Assembly: GCA_910576335.1 (NCBI GenBank)
Contig: CAJTIU010000025.1
Span: 19,124-83,123 of the forward strand
Origin: Lachnospiraceae bacterium
GTDB lineage: Bacteria > Bacillota > Clostridia > Lachnospirales > Lachnospiraceae
DNA: 64,000 bases
Direction of reading: 5' to 3'
This document shows positions 17,304 to 25,336 of this stretch, piece after piece. Position 1 is the stretch's first letter; each line of letters opens with the position of its first letter. Under the pieces are notes generated by a model. That model was not told where the DNA came from. It did no database searches and was given only the letters and a program-made list of their open reading frames with translations. Both the position numbers and the translations under genes were made by a program.

Positions 17304-18854
17304 ATGGCCGATCTCAGTGAAGCAATCTACGTCAGGCAGTCAAAAGATAAAAAAGATTCTCTGTCCATCAAAGGCCAGATCGACCTGTGCAGGCACGAGT
17401 GCAGCCATCCGGAATCTGCCCTTATATACGAAGATAAAGGATTCAGCGGTAAAAACACACAGCGTCCAGGGTTCCAGTCCATGCTAAAGGATGTAAAGGA
17501 AGGAAAGATTAGCAAAATCATCGTATACCGCCTTGACCGCCTGAGCAGATCCATCATAGATTTCGGACAGCTTTGGAATGAGCTGGAAAAGAATCAGGTA
17601 GAGTTCGTATCTGTAAATGAAAAGTTCGACACAGCCACTCCCATGGGCAGAGCCATGATTTACATCATCATGGTATTTGCCCAGCTAGAGAGGGAGACAA
17701 TCGGGGAGCGTGTGACGGATAATTATTACACGCGAATCCGCCAGGGAAACTGGCCCGGTGGCCCGGCGCCCTATGGAATGGTAAATGTGAAGATAAAAAA
17801 AGAAACCGGTGGTACTGTGCCATCCTTAGATTACACGGACGAATTTGAGGTTGTAAAGGAGATCTTCTACAGATACGCTTTAGAGGATATTTCCCTGGGC
17901 ATGATTGCCAGCGACCTGACAGAGCGGGGAATTCCATGTAAAAAGCGGGCGGCATGGGATAATGTGGCTCTGTCCAGAATCCTCCATTCCCCGGTCTATG
18001 TCCGGGCGGACCAGGAAATCTACTATTATTACAAGCGCCGTGGGATAAAACGTTTCTCAAATGCACCGGAGGATTTTGACGGAACCTGTTCTGCCCATGT
18101 AGTCGGGAAACGAACCGGAAACGTGCGGAAATATACGAATCTCCAGAATCACGTTATATCCCTGACGAATTTCCCGGGTAGAATCCCTTCTGAGATATGG
18201 CTTGCATGTCAGCATAAGCTAGAGCAGAACAGGCAGGTCGGGAATGCCGGGAAAGGAAAACATTCATGGCTGACCGGACTGTTAAAATGCGGGGAATGCG
18301 GCTACAGCCTTACTGTGAGAAAGTGGAAGGACAAGAAATATCTCTACTGCAGCGGACGAGGCAATCTCCATATCTGTAGCAAAAAGTCCTTTCATCAGAA
18401 ACCGGAAGAAATTGAATATGAAGTTCAAAAAGAGCTTGAAAAAATACTGGAGGAGTGTAACAGGGAACAGCTCCAGATGCCGGACGGGGAAAAGGAAAAG
18501 CAGAGACAGCAGGAGATTCAGGAGATCAATGAAAAAATCAGCAGGCTTCTCGGACTGATGGCAGAGGCTTCGGAAATATCCATGAAATACATAAACCAGG
18601 AATTAGAAGCACTGGATGCGCGCAGGACAGAGCTTATGGAAGCTTATAGTTTATTAGACAATAGTCCGCCCGCCCCGTTAGGGGCATGCATTACGGGATG
18701 CCCGGATGGGTACAAATATCCGGACAGGAAACGAAATGATCAGGGGATTATATTCGGCCAGCTGGAATTTGAACAAAAGAAACTGACCGCGCAGGCATTT
18801 ATTGAGAAGATCAAAGTGTATGACGACTCGATTGAGATTACATGGAAGATATAA
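17304..18854 (+). CDS. large serine recombinase (site-specific integrase/excisionase)
   Basis: 516 residues. The resolvase catalytic domain has the nucleophile Ser13 in Y-V-R-Q-S and the downstream Y-R-L-D-R-L-S-R block. A recombinase domain follows (G-G-P-A-P-Y-G, about 153-159), then a zinc ribbon (C-G-E-C-G near 329 with the later Cys pair around Y-C-S-G-R-G), a coiled-coil region and a C-terminal tail. ATG 17304 fits GGAGGAGG at 17289-17295. No disabling mutation is seen. It most likely cut GTGGAC in the deacetylase gene to insert this element, and with a directionality factor could excise it. Confidence 0.93.
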   Translation: MADLSEAIYVRQSKDKKDSLSIKGQIDLCRHECSHPESALIYEDKGFSGKNTQRPGFQSMLKDVKEGKISKIIVYRLDRLSRSIIDFGQLWNELEKNQVEFVSVNEKFDTATPMGRAMIYIIMVFAQLERETIGERVTDNYYTRIRQGNWPGGPAPYGMVNVKIKKETGGTVPSLDYTDEFEVVKEIFYRYALEDISLGMIASDLTERGIPCKKRAAWDNVALSRILHSPVYVRADQEIYYYYKRRGIKRFSNAPEDFDGTCSAHVVGKRTGNVRKYTNLQNHVISLTNFPGRIPSEIWLACQHKLEQNRQVGNAGKGKHSWLTGLLKCGECGYSLTVRKWKDKKYLYCSGRGNLHICSKKSFHQKPEEIEYEVQKELEKILEECNREQLQMPDGEKEKQRQQEIQEINEKISRLLGLMAEASEISMKYINQELEALDARRTELMEAYSLLDNSPPAPLGACITGCPDGYKYPDRKRNDQGIIFGQLEFEQKKLTAQAFIEKIKVYDDSIEITWKI

Positions 18855-18939
18855 ATTGGGGACGGGGTATTTTTCACCTCAAAAGCTCCACTGGAGCTTT
18901 TGAGGTGCGCTATGGCGAAAAATGCCCCGTCCCCAATTT
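18853..18939. repeat. palindrome family variant with long inner stem (copy 5)
   Basis: Outer arms AAATTGGGGACGGGG and CCCCGTCCCCAATTT enclose an inner stem, CACCTCAAAAGCTCC pairing with GGAGCTTTTGAGGTG (18875-18907). It starts inside the recombinase stop codon. The variant is therefore also found inside the mobile element. Confidence 0.9.
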
Positions 18940-19038
18940 ATGATTGTGAAAGCCGGAAAAATAAAGTATAATGGAACAGACACCTGCAGTAAAGGGTTGG
19001 AAGGAAATGTGTATTGCAGGCTGATGGAGGACTGGACT

Positions 19039-20628
19039 ATGAGAAAAATATTTAATATAAGTGCAGATTGTAAGCCGGATTTGCATTATATGGTGGATAT
19101 ATCAGAACGATTGAGTCAGATCAAAGAAATGGTAGATGCCGGACAGTATTTTACGGTCAACCGGGCGAGGCAGTATGGGAAAACGACAATGCTGCGGGCA
19201 TTGGAAAAGTATCTGGCGAAGGAATACACGGTTGTGAGCATTGACTTTCAAATGGTAAGCGATGCAGATTTTGAGAAAGAGGTTTTTTTTTCGGCGGCTT
19301 TTTCCCGGGAGGTTCTGGATGCAGCAGGAGAGCAGGAAGGGATGCCGAAAGAGGTTGCGGAAGAACTGGAAGCATTTGCCTGCGGCAGAGTTGCGAATGT
19401 AACGCTTTCCAGATTATTCCACTGCTTTCAGAAGTGGTGCAGGATATCGGAAAAGAAAATTGTACTCATGATAGATGAGGTGGACAGTGCTTCCAATAAT
19501 CAGATTTTCGTCGATTTTCTGGCACAGCTAAGAGGAAGTTATATTAACCGTGACAGAAGACCAACATTTCAGTCTGTGATATTAGCGGGTGTGTACGATG
19601 TAAAAAATATAAAGAGGAAAATACGTCCCGAAGATGCCCATAAGGTAAACAGTCCATGGAATATTGCTGCGGAATTTTCAGTTGACATGAGCTTTTCGGT
19701 GAAGGACATTCAAGGTATGCTTAAGGAGTATGAGCGGGACAATGTGACTGGAATGGATGTATCAGAGATGGCAGAGCGAATCTATGACTATACTGCAGGC
19801 TATCCTTTTTTAGTGTCATGGCTGTGCAAGCTGATGGATGAACGTGTATCTGAAAGCAGTGAATTTGCCGGAGACAAAGGCAGGGCGTGGACAAAAGAGG
19901 GATTTCTGGATGCGGTAAATATTCTGCTGACAGAGCCGAATACATTGTTTGATTCGTTGTTTCATAAGCTGGAGGATTATCCGGAACTGGAGCAGGTGCT
20001 TAAGAGACTGTTATTTGAGGGGAAAGAGATTCCCTATGTACTGGGTGACCGGCCAATAGAGATGGCTTTGATGTTTGGATTTGTGAGACGGTCCGGGAAC
20101 CTGGTGATTGTTGCAAATCGCATTTTTGAAACATTACTGTATAATTTTTTCCTAATTGGGACACAGCAGGAGAAAATATATGATGAAGCACTGAAGGACA
20201 AGAATCAGTTTATACAGAATGGGCATTTGGATATGCACCTTGTTTTAGAGAAATTTGTACTTCATTTCAATGATTTATATGGGGAGCTGGGACAGACTTT
20301 TTATGAGGAAGACGGAAGAAGATTTTTTCTGTTATATTTGCGTCCGATTATTAACGGAACCGGGCATTATTATGTTGAAGCGCAGACGCGTAACCGTGAG
20401 CGGACGGATATTATTGTAGACTATGGCGGGGAACAATTTATAGTGGAATTAAAAGTGTGGCGGGGCGACGCATATCACACTAGAGGTGAAAAGCAGATTT
20501 CGGATTATCTGGATTATTATCATTTGAAAAAGGGATACATGCTTAGTTTTAATTTTAATAAAAAGAAGGAATCAGGAGTGCGTGAGGTTCTAATAGGAAA
20601 TAAATTACTGATTGAGGCCGTGGTTTAG
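19039..20628 (+). CDS. AAA-ATPase-like protein with C-terminal PD-(D/E)XK nuclease-like domain
   Basis: 529 residues. Walker A-like R-Q-Y-G-K-T-T-M-L is near residue 48 and Walker B I-V-L-M-I-D-E-V-D-S near 142. A helical middle follows, then a C-terminal D-I-I-V-D-Y-G-G-E-Q-F-I-V-E-L-K core (about 455-470), the D-x(n)-E-x-K pattern of PD-(D/E)XK folds. This architecture (AAA_ATPase-like plus PDDEXK_9) is frequent in gut bacteria, with undefined function. ATG 19039 has GGAGG upstream; the longer frame would start inside the palindrome. Remnants of the same family occur at 21450-21473 and 58777-58960. Confidence 0.88.
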   Translation: MRKIFNISADCKPDLHYMVDISERLSQIKEMVDAGQYFTVNRARQYGKTTMLRALEKYLAKEYTVVSIDFQMVSDADFEKEVFFSAAFSREVLDAAGEQEGMPKEVAEELEAFACGRVANVTLSRLFHCFQKWCRISEKKIVLMIDEVDSASNNQIFVDFLAQLRGSYINRDRRPTFQSVILAGVYDVKNIKRKIRPEDAHKVNSPWNIAAEFSVDMSFSVKDIQGMLKEYERDNVTGMDVSEMAERIYDYTAGYPFLVSWLCKLMDERVSESSEFAGDKGRAWTKEGFLDAVNILLTEPNTLFDSLFHKLEDYPELEQVLKRLLFEGKEIPYVLGDRPIEMALMFGFVRRSGNLVIVANRIFETLLYNFFLIGTQQEKIYDEALKDKNQFIQNGHLDMHLVLEKFVLHFNDLYGELGQTFYEEDGRRFFLLYLRPIINGTGHYYVEAQTRNRERTDIIVDYGGEQFIVELKVWRGDAYHTRGEKQISDYLDYYHLKKGYMLSFNFNKKKESGVREVLIGNKLLIEAVV

Positions 20629-20754
20629 CTGCTGAACTGAGGATGGTTATTATTGACGGGTCAGGAACGCGCTGGAAGTACCGATATCTTATCTTGTAAT
20701 CGCGTCAGCGATCTGATACAATGATACAAACAAAAGGAAAGAAGGAATGAATTT

Positions 20755-21210
20755 ATGAAACAAAAATATCACTTAAAGCGATTTTGTCTGTTAGCTTTTC
20801 TGCTCTTTGCAATTCTTGCCATTCCATCAATGGATGCTCAGGCAGCTAAGGTAAAACCGAAGACAGGAACCTACATCAAGCGTTTTCATGGAGAAGGTTT
20901 TGACGCTTACGGTACCGTAATCATTAAAAAAATTACAAAAAAGGAGGTTACCTTTCAGTTTTGCTATGAGTCTGTTCTTAAAGTGTCATACAGCAGAAAG
21001 ATTGTCGGTAAAAGGAAAGGCAGCACCGTAACTTTTCAATATAAAGATATGTCCTGGGGCGAAAAGGGAAAAGGCACCATGAAGCTGGCTAATAACTATA
21101 TAAAAATCAAGGCAAAGGCGAATGCCCATTCGCCGGGGTACTTAGGAACGGGTGGAAAATGGTATAAGCTGAAAAGAAAAAGCGGAAGTAAAAAATTTAG
21201 AACATTTTAA
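20755..21210 (+). CDS. small secreted basic protein
   Basis: 151 residues with a clear signal peptide (K-R-F-C-L-L-A-F-L-L-F-A-I-L-A-I-P-S, cleavage likely after A-Q-A near residue 30). The rest is a Lys-rich beta-type domain with no motif I recognise. An AAAGGAAAGAAGG-like site precedes ATG 20755. It is within the mobile element, followed by a good terminator. Function unknown. Confidence 0.75.
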   Translation: MKQKYHLKRFCLLAFLLFAILAIPSMDAQAAKVKPKTGTYIKRFHGEGFDAYGTVIIKKITKKEVTFQFCYESVLKVSYSRKIVGKRKGSTVTFQYKDMSWGEKGKGTMKLANNYIKIKAKANAHSPGYLGTGGKWYKLKRKSGSKKFRTF

Positions 21211-21231
21211 GCAGGACGGAGATGGGAACGG

Positions 21232-21263
21232 AAAAAGGATGTCAGTATATGACATCCTTTTTT
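21232..21263 (+). terminator. terminator after the small secreted protein
   Basis: AAAAAGGATGTCA pairs with TGACATCCTTTTTT around a short loop, 22 bases after the stop. Confidence 0.85.
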
Positions 21264-21299
21264 AGAAATGCCATTAATAAAAATTGAGACAGAGTACAG

Positions 21300-21473
21300 T
21301 GTGAGACGGCTAAAGAATTTGAATTACTGGAACATAATGCAATTATGGATACCTTCCGCCAACTCTACAGGGAAGAAATTGGGGTGGTATTAAAGTGAAA
21401 GTCATAACCGAATCGGAGATGAATTTTGGGAAATTCGATGGCTTTTCGATTACTGACTGAGGCCGTGGTTTAG
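21300..21473 (+). pseudogene. gene debris at the right end of the element
   Basis: Three pieces are joined. One frame ends F-R-Q-L-Y-R-E-E-I-G-V-V-L-K at TGA 21396-21398. Overlapping it (GTGA), a second frame starts K-V-I-T-E-S-E-M-N-F-G-K-F. After about 15 codons this meets L-L-T-E-A-V-V-stop (21450-21473), the last codons of an AAA/PD-(D/E)XK gene. The final 25 bp match 20605-20629 with one difference. Deletions have fused several former cargo genes just inside attR. Confidence 0.6.
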
Positions 21474-21485
21474 CCACCGTCAGTA

Positions 21486-21512
21486 GTATCGCCCGTGGAC
21501 AGTTTAGACTGG
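21486..21512 (+). other. attR of the serine recombinase element
   Basis: The element half GTATCGCCCGTGG joins the host half ACAGTTTAGACTGG across GG|AC at 21498/21499. Excision at this step pairs with 14256/14257. Confidence 0.85.
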
Positions 21513-21740
21513 AAGGACTACGGTGCAGACAGCATCATTGACACAGTCCTGAATCACGAAGCGTTGGAAAACGGCTCGATCATCCTCTGCCATAACGGTG
21601 CAAAGTACACGGCAGAAGCCCTGGATGCTCTGATTAAAGGGCTTAAGGAAAAGGGCTATGAGATTGTCCCCATATCGGAGCTGATCTATAAAAAGGACTA
21701 CCACATGGACGTAACCGGAAAGCAGATTAAAGACTCTTAA
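21495..21740 (+). CDS. polysaccharide deacetylase, 3' part of the split gene
   Basis: After the shared GTGGAC the frame reads S-L-D-W-K-D-Y-G-A-D (NodB motif 4), then G-S-I-I-L-C-H-N (motif 5 with the catalytic His), ending in G-Y-E-I-V-P-I-S-E-L-I-Y-K, the standard C-terminus of PdaB-like proteins. It has no ribosome site or start of its own. It is in the same frame as codons 1-176 of 13725 once the 7,242 bp between the cores are removed. Confidence 0.92.
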   Translation: MDSLDWKDYGADSIIDTVLNHEALENGSIILCHNGAKYTAEALDALIKGLKEKGYEIVPISELIYKKDYHMDVTGKQIKDS

Positions 21741-22185
21741 GCTTTCTGATTCCCAGGAATTACCTGGGCAGAAAACCGGTACAATATGACGCCGGAATGC
21801 CTCGGGGCGAGTGCTTTCTTTAGAATTGTCAGAAAAGTGAAGGATTTGGAAGGGAAAAGTTTTTCATATTTCTTCAGTAATAGTATGCTATAATTCATAA
21901 GGAAAGTATCAGATTCAGAGCAACAAAAAAAGAACAGTTATACAAAAGATAAACTGCTCTGAATGTGATTCTTTCTAATTGTACCAAGCCGCGGACGGAT
22001 CAGCCAGGAAGTGTATGGGGATAGTATCTGTTCCCTTTGGCTAAAATGTTGCATTTTTGAAAGGATAGGCCGTATAAAAACCACCTTTTTGTGTAACTTC
22101 ACGGAATCATTTTATAAATGGGCATGCTTCGCAAGCCTTCTTGCGGAGGCCTGAAAAAATTTTATTCAGTGGACAAAAGCCTTTA
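21741..22185. other. intergenic with hairpins, no gene
   Basis: No supported coding frame. ATTCAGAGCA (21913-21922) pairs with TGCTCTGAAT (21955-21964). A 15 bp repeat ATTGTACCAAGCCGC (21978-21992) has its inverse at 22791-22805, bracketing the IS91-type remnant. Confidence 0.5.
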
Positions 22186-22600
22186 TCAGGAAGTGCCACA
22201 GGTCCTTCCAATGCTCTTCATCCGGCAGCATCCACACTCCGGGCAGATGCGGATGTCAACCTTCCATACCGCTTTTATAAGTTCAGCTATGGACAGGTGG
22301 GCATATCTTGCCCGGAAACGCTGATGCCCCTGAAGGGTAAATATCAGCTTCAGGTTTTTGCCTTTTCCCCGGTTATTCAGAAACCCATAGTATCGGATCT
22401 TCTGGAAACCGGAGGGGAGCACATGCATCAGATAACGGCGGATGAATTCTGTATTTTCCAGCGTGATAGTCCTGGGTGGCTCACCAGGCTTCTTCCCCCT
22501 GGCGGAAAATGAAACCTGCTGGTTATCTACAGAGAGGATACGGCTGTTGGAGATTGCTATTTTATGGGTATACCTTCCCAGATATTCAATGGCATTTCAG
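22186..22600 (-). pseudogene. IS91-family transposase, C-terminal remnant
   Basis: On the minus strand one frame gives I-E-Y-L-G-R-Y-T-H-K-I-A-I-S-N-S-R-I, then V-L-P-S-G-F-Q-K-I-R-Y-Y-G-F-L and a Cys pair I-C-P-E-C-G-C. These are the conserved C-terminal features of IS91/IS801-type (Y2) transposases. An in-frame TGA lies upstream near 22600 and the catalytic Tyr region is absent. It is dead. Confidence 0.75.
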
Positions 22601-22795
22601 GAGGAGGCCGACAAAAATTTTCAGAGATGTAGTTGTTGAGTTTAAAAATCCATGGTAAACTAAGCATAGCAGTTCTTGAGATTATGATTATAGTTAAGTG
22701 TGATAACTCAACAATACAACATATTTTCAAAAACTGCTACTTTTTTGAAAAAGTGGTGATTTTATGTACTTTGGGCTAGCCGCCGCGCTAGCGGC

Positions 22796-22824
22796 TTGGT
22801 ACAATAAAAAGGCTTATATATATT
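22796..22824 (+). promoter_or_regulatory. probable promoter of the POR gene cluster
   Basis: TTGGTA (22796-22801), 17 bp, TATATT (22819-22824). The predicted leader (about 22831-22933) can fold: GCGGGGC-ACAC-GGCCCCG near 22865-22884, and CACCACTTTAT can pair with AAAGTGGTG near 22750. I do not recognise a known riboswitch class in it. Confidence 0.4.
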
Positions 22825-22933
22825 TGTGAGGGAACCACCACTTTATCGGCTCAGATGCCGTGCAGCGGGGCACACGGCCCCGTGAACAGTAAGAAACTGT
22901 GCAAGAATATACAGGCAGGAAGAAGAGGAGCAT

Positions 22934-23179
22934 ATGGAGAGCAGGGTTTCAGTAATCAGCATTATTGTAAAGGATGAGGAATCGGCCGCGGCAGTGAACG
23001 ATATTCTGCACGAATACCGGCAGTATATCATTGGGCGCATGGGCATCCCCTACAGGGAGAGAAAGGTATCTATCATCAGCGTGGTGATGGATGCGCCCGG
23101 GACGGCAGTGAGCGCCTTATCAGGGAAGCTGGGAATGCTGAAAGGAGTCAGCGCAAAGACCCTGACAGCAAAATTATAA
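22934..23179 (+). CDS. TM1266-family (iron-only hydrogenase system regulator-like) protein
   Basis: 81 residues with an ACT/ferredoxin-like fold pattern: R-V-S-V-I-S-I-I-V, then H-E-Y-R-Q-Y-I-I-G-R-M-G-I-P-Y and V-S-I-I-S-V-V-M. These match the small TM1266 family, often encoded beside hydrogenase or ferredoxin-linked genes. GAGGAG precedes the ATG. It is 84 bp upstream of the POR operon and is probably co-transcribed. A ligand-sensing role is inferred from the family. Confidence 0.8.
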   Translation: MESRVSVISIIVKDEESAAAVNDILHEYRQYIIGRMGIPYRERKVSIISVVMDAPGTAVSALSGKLGMLKGVSAKTLTAKL

Positions 23180-23263
23180 GACTGCAGAGAACAGCAGGAC
23201 AGAGACAGAACGAGTAAGATCATGACAGAGAACAGCAGGCAATTGCAGAAAGGAAGAAGGAAC

Positions 23264-23836
23264 ATGAGTAACTTAACAGAGATCAGGTGGCATGGCCGGG
23301 GAGGCCAGGGCGCCAAGACGGCTGCGCTGCTTCTGGCGGACGTGGCTTTTCAGACAGGCAAATATGTACAGGGCTTTCCAGAGTATGGCCCGGAGCGTAT
23401 GGGTGCGCCGATTACAGCGTATAACCGCATCAGTGATACCGTAATCCGGGCGCACTCGAACATTTATGACCCGGAATATGTAGTGGTAGTTGACGAGTCC
23501 CTGCTGGAGGCAGTTGACGTAACAGGAGGACTTAAGAAGGAAGGCGCGATTCTGGTTAATACCTCCCGCAGCAAGGAGGAGATCATTCCACATCTAAAAG
23601 GATATGAGGGGAAGGTTTACACCATTGATGCACATAAGGTGTCCATGGCGACCATGGGAAGATATTTCCCTAACACTCCTCTCCTTGCCGCGATCGTAAA
23701 GGTGGCAGGGCTCATGGATCAGGAGACGTTCCTTCGGGAGATGCGCGCATCCTTCTCCCACAAATTTGCCAGCAAGCCGGAGGTCATTGACGGCAACATG
23801 GCGGCACTTGAGATGGCATTTAAGGAGGTACAGTGA
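23264..23836 (+). CDS. porC: pyruvate (2-oxoacid):ferredoxin oxidoreductase, gamma subunit
   Basis: 190 residues. I-R-W-H-G-R-G-G-Q-G-A-K-T-A-A and F-P-E-Y-G-P-E-R-M-G-A-P are the conserved gamma-subunit motifs. First of four adjacent subunit genes. The start at 23264 (AGGAAGAAGG upstream) is preferred over in-frame 23222. The TGA overlaps the next ATG. The complex decarboxylates a 2-oxoacid, probably pyruvate, to acyl-CoA and CO2 while reducing ferredoxin in the cytosol. Confidence 0.93.
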   Translation: MSNLTEIRWHGRGGQGAKTAALLLADVAFQTGKYVQGFPEYGPERMGAPITAYNRISDTVIRAHSNIYDPEYVVVVDESLLEAVDVTGGLKKEGAILVNTSRSKEEIIPHLKGYEGKVYTIDAHKVSMATMGRYFPNTPLLAAIVKVAGLMDQETFLREMRASFSHKFASKPEVIDGNMAALEMAFKEVQ

Positions 23837-24138
23837 TGGCGACAGATATAACAAGATTAGGCGTGAAGGCGAACTGGAGGGATCTCACAGAGGGCATGAT
23901 TATTGCCGGGGCAGGGACTTCCAAGGACTTTAATACCGGCGAGTGGTCAACGGACAAGCCGGAGTTTATAGAGGAAAAATGTAAGCAGTGTCTGCTATGC
24001 GTTCCGGTCTGCCCGGACAGCTGCATTCCGGTAAAGGATATGAAAAGAGGGGCATTTGACTATGACCACTGCAAGGGATGCGGCATCTGCGTGAAGGCAT
24101 GTCCCTTCGGCGCGATTACAATGGAAGGGGTGAAATAA
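23836..24138 (+). CDS. porD: POR delta subunit, 2[4Fe-4S] ferredoxin-type
   Basis: 100 residues with two clusters: C-K-Q-C-L-L-C-V-P-V-C-P and C-K-G-C-G-I-C-V-K-A-C-P. ATG 23836 overlaps the gamma stop (TGATG). It passes electrons from the TPP centre to external ferredoxin. Confidence 0.94.
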   Translation: MATDITRLGVKANWRDLTEGMIIAGAGTSKDFNTGEWSTDKPEFIEEKCKQCLLCVPVCPDSCIPVKDMKRGAFDYDHCKGCGICVKACPFGAITMEGVK

Positions 24139-24139
24139 C

Positions 24140-25321
24140 ATGGCAAAGAGAGACAGATTATCAGGAAACGAAGCGGTAGCGATCGCTTTAAGACAGATTA
24201 ACCCGGATGTATTTCCGGCATTTCCCATTACCCCGTCCACAGAGATTCCCCAGTATTTTGCCTCCTTTGTGGCAAATGGACAGGTAGATACAGAATTTAT
24301 TCCAGTAGAGAGCGAGCACAGTTCCATGAGCGCCGCGATCGGAGCCTCTGCGGCAGGGGCAAGGAGCCTTACCGCAACCTCATCCTGCGGTCTTGCCTAT
24401 ATGTGGGAGGAGCTTTACATAGCAGCGTCCAACAGGCTTCCTCTGGCGCTGGCTCTTGTAAACCGCGCCCTTTCAGGCCCGATCAACATTAACTGCGACC
24501 ATTCAGACAGCATGGGTGCAAGAGACGCTGGATGGATTCAGATGTATGCGGAAAATAACCAGGAAGCTTACGACAATATGGTACAGGCTTACCGGATCAG
24601 CGAGCATAAGGACGTAAGACTTCCGATCATGATCTGCCAGGACGGCTTTATCACAAGCCATGCGGTGGAGAATATCGAACTGTTAGAAGATCAGGATGTG
24701 AAGGACTTTGTGGGAGAATATCATCCGGAGACTTATCTTCTGAACCCGGACTGTCCTGCGGCAGTAGGCCCTTATTCCATCACGGACTATTATATGGAGG
24801 CAAAGCGCAATCAGGCAGAGGGGATGAAGCATGTAAGCCAGGTGGTCCTGGATGTGGCGAAGGAATTCGAGGGTATTTCCGGAAGGGCATACGGTCTGTT
24901 CGAGGAATATTGTATGGAGGATGCCGAGATGGCGGTTGTCATGATCGGTTCCGCAGCAGGCACAACCAAGGATGCTATTGACCGTTTAAGAGAGAAGGGA
25001 ATAAAGGCAGGACTGATTAAGATCCGCCTCTACCGTCCGTTCCCGGCTTCCGAGATCGCAGAAGCCCTTAAGACTGTAAAGGCAGTTGCCATTATGGACC
25101 GTGCAGAAGGCTACACCAACCACGGAGGCCCCCTGGGGGCGGATGTGATGTCCGCGCTGTACAGAGCACACGCAGACGCGCTGGCAGTGAATTATATCTA
25201 TGGACTCGGCGGACGCGACATCCGTGTGGAGGATATGGAAGGCGTATTTGAAGCCCTGAAGCAGATCATAGAAGAAGGCGATGCAGGTGAGACCTATCGC
25301 TATCTTGGACTTAGAGAGTAA
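24140..25321 (+). CDS. porA: POR alpha subunit
   Basis: 393 residues. It begins with G-N-E-A-V-A-I-A and A-F-P-I-T-P-S-T-E-I (pyrimidine-binding domain) and contains E-S-E-H-S-S-M-S-A-A-I-G-A-S, the conserved alpha segment. The C-terminal transketolase-C-like domain includes M-D-R-A-E-G-Y-T-N-H-G-G-P-L. It starts 1 bp after the delta stop, so translation is coupled. The substrate is most probably pyruvate. Confidence 0.94.
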   Translation: MAKRDRLSGNEAVAIALRQINPDVFPAFPITPSTEIPQYFASFVANGQVDTEFIPVESEHSSMSAAIGASAAGARSLTATSSCGLAYMWEELYIAASNRLPLALALVNRALSGPININCDHSDSMGARDAGWIQMYAENNQEAYDNMVQAYRISEHKDVRLPIMICQDGFITSHAVENIELLEDQDVKDFVGEYHPETYLLNPDCPAAVGPYSITDYYMEAKRNQAEGMKHVSQVVLDVAKEFEGISGRAYGLFEEYCMEDAEMAVVMIGSAAGTTKDAIDRLREKGIKAGLIKIRLYRPFPASEIAEALKTVKAVAIMDRAEGYTNHGGPLGADVMSALYRAHADALAVNYIYGLGGRDIRVEDMEGVFEALKQIIEEGDAGETYRYLGLRE

Positions 25322-25336
25322 AGGGGAGGATAAAAG

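Larger units (their letters stand above)
14257..21498 (+). mobile_element. 7,242 bp serine-recombinase element inserted in the deacetylase gene
   Basis: The boundaries follow from the two halves of the deacetylase gene and the 6 bp core GTGGAC. Rebuilt attP (right end plus left end) is GTATCGC-N12-GCGATAC, a perfect 7 bp dyad. Rebuilt attB is CCAGT-N18-ACTGG. Both dyads are centred on the same GG|AC step, as expected for a large serine integrase. Cargo includes a DUF6809-like small protein, a nonsense-mutated HTH regulator, a decayed PPC/Big2 surface protein, toxin-antitoxin remnants, the recombinase, an AAA/PD-(D/E)XK protein and a secreted protein. No phage structural or conjugation gene is present. 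Confidence 0.85.

Noticed and set aside
18922..19038. Upstream start of the AAA/PD-(D/E)XK gene inside the palindrome
   Set aside because: It has no ribosome site and the first residues are repeat-encoded; GGAGG precedes ATG 19039.
14257..21498. Prophage or conjugative element
   Set aside because: No capsid, portal, terminase, lysis, relaxase or type IV secretion genes were found; only recombinase and accessory genes are present.
22831..22933. Riboswitch before the TM1266-like gene
   Set aside because: The leader folds locally but matches no class I know; kept only as a note under the promoter.
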